A DNA stretch of 64,000 nt from Pelosinus sp. IPA-1 (lineage in GTDB: Bacteria > Bacillota > Negativicutes > DSM-13327), in NCBI RefSeq assembly GCF_030269905.1, contig NZ_BSVC01000003.1, positions 248,001 through 312,000 of the forward strand, written 5' to 3'. Each line of letters begins with the position of its first letter. Position 1 is the first letter of the stretch. Position numbers and translations under genes: made by a program. Shown piece after piece: positions 61,100 through 64,000 of the stretch. The notes under the pieces are model-generated. The model was not told where the DNA came from. It searched no databases and worked only from the letters and a program-made list of their open reading frames with translations.

Positions 61100-61540
61100 A
61101 TGAACAAAAAATTAACCATGTGGCAGTGGTTACTAATTGGTTCGGCGATATCATCTATATGTCTACATTTACAGTATCCATTCAATTTAATTATTTTGGC
61201 TATTGCCCTCGTAGTGCTTGTAGTTCATGTAGTTAAAAACAGAGATAAGTATGACAAATTTAATATTGCCGGGATGGCTGTTATTGTAATTGGTGGATTG
61301 TTAATTGCTTCAACGATTATGGGATATATAATAGGAGGGCTTTCTGTAGCAACTCAAATTTTAGCAGCTTTTGTGGTGAGTTTTACAGGAATGTTTCTAA
61401 TAGGAATAGGCAATCACCTAAGTGATCCTGCAAGGGTGTCGAAAAAGGCATTAATAATTGCTTCTACAATGTCATACCTATTATTATTTGCCTTTTACAT
61501 ACTTATAAAATTAGTTGAGACTAGGGATGGAAAATTTTAG
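61100..61540 (+). CDS. Family-M1 four-span membrane protein, immunity candidate for toxin B
   Basis: This 146-residue protein has AAAAGGAGTTAC before ATG 61100 and starts 15 bp after toxin B. MNKKLTMWQWLLIGSAISSI, CLHLQYPFNLIILAIALVVL, DKYDKFNIAGMAVIVIGGLL, FTGMFLIGIGNHLSDPARVS match its relatives at 35048 and 58071. Tight coupling to the toxin and a predicted membrane location make it the best immunity candidate for the hydrophobic tip. Confidence 0.65.
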   Translation: MNKKLTMWQWLLIGSAISSICLHLQYPFNLIILAIALVVLVVHVVKNRDKYDKFNIAGMAVIVIGGLLIASTIMGYIIGGLSVATQILAAFVVSFTGMFLIGIGNHLSDPARVSKKALIIASTMSYLLLFAFYILIKLVETRDGKF

Positions 61541-61578
61541 TTGCTGTTGAAGTGGTCTGGTGGATAAGTTCGAGGAAT

Positions 61579-61712
61579 GGGACAGAGGGACAGGTTTTTG
61601 CCCCGAGAGACGGAAGATGTAATTAAAACTAAGAGTCCCAAATAAGCATTCTAATAAAGATAACTTAAAGCTAGTGCTTTATTTGGGACAAGGAACCTGT
61701 CCCCTTGTCCCG
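61579..61712. repeat. REP-bounded unit cutting into an M2 gene
   Basis: GGGACAGAGGGACAGGTTTT on the left, and ACCTGTCCCCTTGTCCC on the right as its partner, with an inner pair GTCCCAAATAA/TTATTTGGGAC (61635/61679). The M2-type frame begins right after the right end. Confidence 0.7.
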
Positions 61713-61988
61713 TACATAGGTTTAATAATAAATAATTTGAACGTTTTACGATTAATAAAGAAGGGTTATTATCACAAGAATTCAAATAGTGGATCAACGG
61801 TCTTAATTTTCCCGTTTGCCATATTTGGTTTAGGTATCGGTAAATCAATGATAGGTAATATTGGACAAAATGGAGCGGTTATTTTAATAGCATCTTGTTT
61901 AATGTTCTTTGCAGTTGTATGTATGATAGGAACTCACAATTTATTAAAATACAGATTAATACGGAGATTTGATAAAAGTATTGATTAA
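61707..61988 (+). pseudogene. C-terminal half of a family-M2 membrane protein
   Basis: From IGLIINNLNVLRLIKKGYYH on, the frame matches the second half of the 56844 protein (KNSNSGSTVLIFPFAIFGLG, GKSMIGNIGQNGAVILIASC) to TAA 61986-61988. The N-terminal half is missing and replaced by the REP-bounded unit. No start or ribosome site is present. Confidence 0.75.
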
Positions 61989-62007
61989 TGTTGATTCTCA
62001 AATACGG

Positions 62008-62051
62008 AAAATACCCTTGATCCTCTGAATCCAGGATCAAGGGTATTTTTT
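62008..62051. terminator. Terminator with dispersed stem, copy 3
   Basis: AAAATACCCTTGATCC and GGATCAAGGGTATTTT form the stem; CTTTTTACTAGAAAGACAAT follows as in the other copies. Confidence 0.8.
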
Positions 62052-62104
62052 CTTATCTTTTTACTAGAAAGACAATGTACGGAACCATAGTATCTGCCCC
62101 TATC

Positions 62105-62440
62105 TCAAAATGAATCTTTATTAATCTTATCCATAAAGATACATAAAACACATATTGATAAGGACATACCCCAGATAAATGCAGCAAAAATACAAAGGAT
62201 TAATCCCAGGATTCCTTGTTTGATTCTGTCTTTCATAATTCCAAGAATCAAAAGTATGCTTCCTATTGCTATACCGCCAGATAATGGTTTTGCCAACTCG
62301 TCATCTAACCCGATAGTTTGTAGAAAGCTAAACAGTAACGGATCTACTACCGATAATACAAGGATTAATACTACAAGTTCATATAATGAAATTTTATTAA
62401 AAAAAGATATTTTCTTTTTTATATAAAAAACCTCTTTCAT
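62105..62440 (-). CDS. Hypothetical three-span membrane protein
   Basis: This 111-residue protein is on the minus strand. KISLYELVVLILVLSVVDPL, LSGGIAIGSILLILGIMKD and IKQGILGLILCIFAAFIWGM, SLSICVLCIFM give three to four spans. The ATG has no clear ribosome site, so the start is uncertain. It is not similar to families M1 or M2. It may be a further immunity-type gene, the only one in the locus on this strand. Confidence 0.5.
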   Translation of the reverse strand: MKEVFYIKKKISFFNKISLYELVVLILVLSVVDPLLFSFLQTIGLDDELAKPLSGGIAIGSILLILGIMKDRIKQGILGLILCIFAAFIWGMSLSICVLCIFMDKINKDSF

Positions 62441-62626
62441 ATTAAATTAAATAGCACGTTGTAAAGATTTCTCGCCTTTTATTATATAATCAGTATTGCA
62501 GGCTGGCTAATTACAATATGTAAGCTAATTCAGGTCAATAATCTGTTTAACTTGTAATCATTTTGAATTAAATTATAACATCTATGAATTAAGGTGGCAT
62601 CTGCAGAAAGGTAGAGAACCTTAAGA

Positions 62627-62685
62627 ATGGCGATAGTAGGTGTAGTTGCCTTGTATATTACAGGTATACTATTAAAAGTAACGTA
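62627..62685 (+). pseudogene. Short fragment of a family-M2 gene
   Basis: ATGGCGATAGTAGGTGTAGT reads MAIVGVVALYITGILLKVT-stop, matching LAVVSVVALYIIGLLLNVL of the 56844 protein. Only ~19 codons survive. The 62441-62626 stretch before it shows no gene. Confidence 0.6.
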
Positions 62686-62693
62686 AAAACCTG

Positions 62694-62792
62694 CTACTTT
62701 TCTGTAGCAGGTTTTTTGATGCCATGTTTGTAAAGAACAAATTCTTTTGCCATATCTATTTCTTTTTTAATGTGTTCTGGTAATTTGTCCAT
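62694..62792 (-). CDS. Possible 32-aa peptide with overlapping terminator
   Basis: The minus-strand frame reads MDKLPEHIKKEIDMAKEFVL and YKHGIKKPATEK-stop, where the last codons form the stem of a hairpin (CCTGCTAC...GTAGCAGG) followed by T5. It is plausible as the helical end of a gene; the start has no ribosome site, so it may be a remnant of a longer one. Confidence 0.35.
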   Translation of the reverse strand: MDKLPEHIKKEIDMAKEFVLYKHGIKKPATEK

Positions 62793-62827
62793 TTCGTTAT
62801 TATTACAAGTTGCTACTATAGTTGTCG

Positions 62828-62953
62828 GGTATGCAGCAGGGTCTTGATGCAGCGAAAGGAGCTGGCATACCTGGATATCTATTTGCAGATGGCAACTTGT
62901 ATGATTTTGTTCAGGGGATATTGAAAAATAGACGAAGCAGAAATGGAAATTAA
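62828..62953 (+). pseudogene. C-terminal remnant of a GmhB-like HAD phosphatase
   Basis: The frame reads GMQQGLDAAKGAGIPGYLFA, DGNLYDFVQGILKN and ends at TAA 62951. D-AA-x-AGIPGYLF-x-GGNL-x-F is the typical end of D-glycero-D-manno-heptose-1,7-bisphosphate 7-phosphatase-like proteins. Everything before motif IV is missing. Confidence 0.6.
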
Positions 62954-63127
62954 TGATAGAACGATTCGTGATAACAAAAGATTCGCAACATTTTGTAAGA
63001 TTTTGCAGGATTTTCATACATAAAGGGAAATAAAGAAGGAGAAAAGCTTAAAATGTATTAGACGGGTGGACGAATTAGCCTAGTCATAGAGCGGTAAAGA
63101 GTAATGCTGTATTACGGAGTGGTAAGA

Positions 63128-64000
63128 ATGAAAGCGAATCCAATGTTTAACCTGCAGACGAAGATTATTCTTTTGGTTTGTGGTGTAGTTGCATTAGCGC
63201 TATTGGCTGCGAATGCGCTGATTACTAATCGTGTTGAGTCGAACGTACGAGAGACACTCGGGCAGAAAGCGATCGATGTCAGTCGGATGGTGACTCATTC
63301 CTCTATCGTGATTGCAGGCTTAGAAGGTCAAGATGAGGCATTGATTCAGGAATATGCCAATACCATTCGTAATGCTGTTAATGTGGAATTTGTGGTTGTG
63401 TTTGATATGCAGGGAATTCGTAAATCCCATCCCGATGAGACACTTGTTGGTAAACATATTAAGGGCGGGGATGAAACCTTAGCTTTGCAAGGGCGTGAGT
63501 ATATTTCCTATGCAGAAGGTACGTATGGACCTTCCTTGCGGGCATTTTCCCCGGTCTTTGCCCAAGATGGGAGGCAAGTCGGGGCAGTCGTTGTGGGAAT
63601 ATTGCTTGGCGATGTAGAAAAGGCATTACAGGAAAGTCACAAGATTATATATATTGCTACCCTTTTTGGATTCGTTATTGGTATCGGTTTTGCTATTTTA
63701 CTGGCGAGAAATATTAAGAAAACCTTGTTTGGCTTAGAACCCTTTGCCATTGCACAGTTGGTTCAAGAACGGAGTGCTATGCTGCAGTGTGTGCGGGAAG
63801 GGATTTTGGCAGTCGATAAGGATAGTGTCATAACCATAGCGAATAGTGAGGCGATACGTGTACTAAAGCTAGCTGGAATACCCGGTGATCCTATTGGACG
63901 TCAAGTCGCTGAGTATGTTCCCCATACCCGTCTAAAGGATGTAATGAATACGGGACAAGCAGAATTGGATCAAGAGCAAAAGATCAACGGGGTGACCATT
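63128..64000 (+). CDS. CitA/DcuS-like sensor histidine kinase, cut by window end
   Basis: ATG 63128 has GGAGTGG upstream. The frame stays open to the last base (291 codons). TM1 is ILLVCGVVALALLAANALIT. A periplasmic single-Cache sensor follows (SRMVTHSSIVIAGLEGQDEA, VVVFDMQGIRKSHPDETLVG, GREYISYAEGTYGPSLRAFS PVF), TM2 is YIATLFGFVIGIGFAILL, then a linker (NIKKTLFGLEPFAIAQLVQE RSAML) and the start of a PAS domain (REGILAVDKDSVITIANSEA). This order is typical of DcuS/CitA kinases sensing C4-dicarboxylates or citrate. Kinase domains and the regulator gene lie beyond the window. Confidence 0.85.
   Translation, partial: MKANPMFNLQTKIILLVCGVVALALLAANALITNRVESNVRETLGQKAIDVSRMVTHSSIVIAGLEGQDEALIQEYANTIRNAVNVEFVVVFDMQGIRKSHPDETLVGKHIKGGDETLALQGREYISYAEGTYGPSLRAFSPVFAQDGRQVGAVVVGILLGDVEKALQESHKIIYIATLFGFVIGIGFAILLARNIKKTLFGLEPFAIAQLVQERSAMLQCVREGILAVDKDSVITIANSEAIRVLKLAGIPGDPIGRQVAEYVPHTRLKDVMNTGQAELDQEQKINGVTI

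Noticed and set aside
1-64000. tRNA or rRNA genes
   Set aside because: No cloverleaf-like segment with a T-loop GGTTCGAATC-type box or conserved rRNA block was noticed on either strand. A covariance search was not possible here.

Overview
The window looks like a chromosomal stretch of a low-GC, anaerobic, diderm Firmicute. A Sporomusaceae member (Negativicutes, Pelosinus/Sporomusa-like) is my best guess. That guess rests on the AT-rich codon use, strong AGGAGG-type ribosome sites, rho-independent terminators, a GutM-containing sorbitol PTS operon and an AtoSC/ato operon, not on any marker gene. No rRNA, tRNA or CRISPR array was seen.

1-8.7 kb is a polymorphic-toxin graveyard. It holds a dense run of small immunity genes (Imm10-like, DUF6572-like, Imm21, several SUKH/SMI1-KNR4, SUFU, TPR) and three orphan toxin tips (a restriction-nuclease-like tip, an HNH tip broken by an in-frame TGA, and a GH-E-type nuclease). 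Each tip begins right after the same short repeat. Two near-identical 339-bp elements with terminal inverted repeats and several REP-like hairpins lie between them. This is the layout expected downstream of a large cdiA/rhs-like gene that would lie before base 1.

9-30.8 kb is metabolic and regulatory. A GntR regulator, a chemoreceptor and a DUF6282 hydrolase/MatC-like transporter operon share one 17-bp operator. An orphan IS605/omega-RNA-like element and its deleted copy sit near both ends of that block. Then come a VOC protein and nitroreductase pair, small unknown proteins, and an AtoS/AtoC two-component system followed by a good sigma-54 promoter and atoDAEB (short-chain acyl/acetoacetate use). 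After that: MarR-padC-esterase (phenolic acid metabolism), DUF4405, and a divergent LysR/MFS efflux pair.

30.8-37.3 kb is mixed: a dienelactone-hydrolase-like protein next to a DUF1874 protein that keeps the catalytic residues of AcrIII-1/Crn2 ring nucleases, a HAD phosphatase, a class A beta-lactamase-like protein, DUF2625, a duplicated low-molecular-weight tyrosine phosphatase (one copy beheaded) and a uracil-DNA-glycosylase-family protein. 37.4-47.2 kb is a defence island: McrB (with an extra domain inside its AAA+ core), McrC and a complete type I system hsdR-hsdM-hsdS. 47.5-53.2 kb carries a HAD phosphatase, a divergent XRE pair with repeated operators, and a complete sorbitol operon (srlD-gutM-srlA-srlE-srlB-transaldolase).

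53.4-62.7 kb is the most unusual part. Two large Ser/Gly-rich proteins share almost the whole N-terminal and central region but switch to unrelated hydrophobic C-terminal tips. Each is followed by small multi-pass membrane proteins. Two further copies are reduced to a promoter plus a few codons. All four carry the same promoter with 11-bp direct TGTCA repeats. I read this as an undescribed polymorphic, probably membrane-active toxin/immunity system that diversifies by tip exchange. The window ends inside a CitA/DcuS-like sensor kinase.
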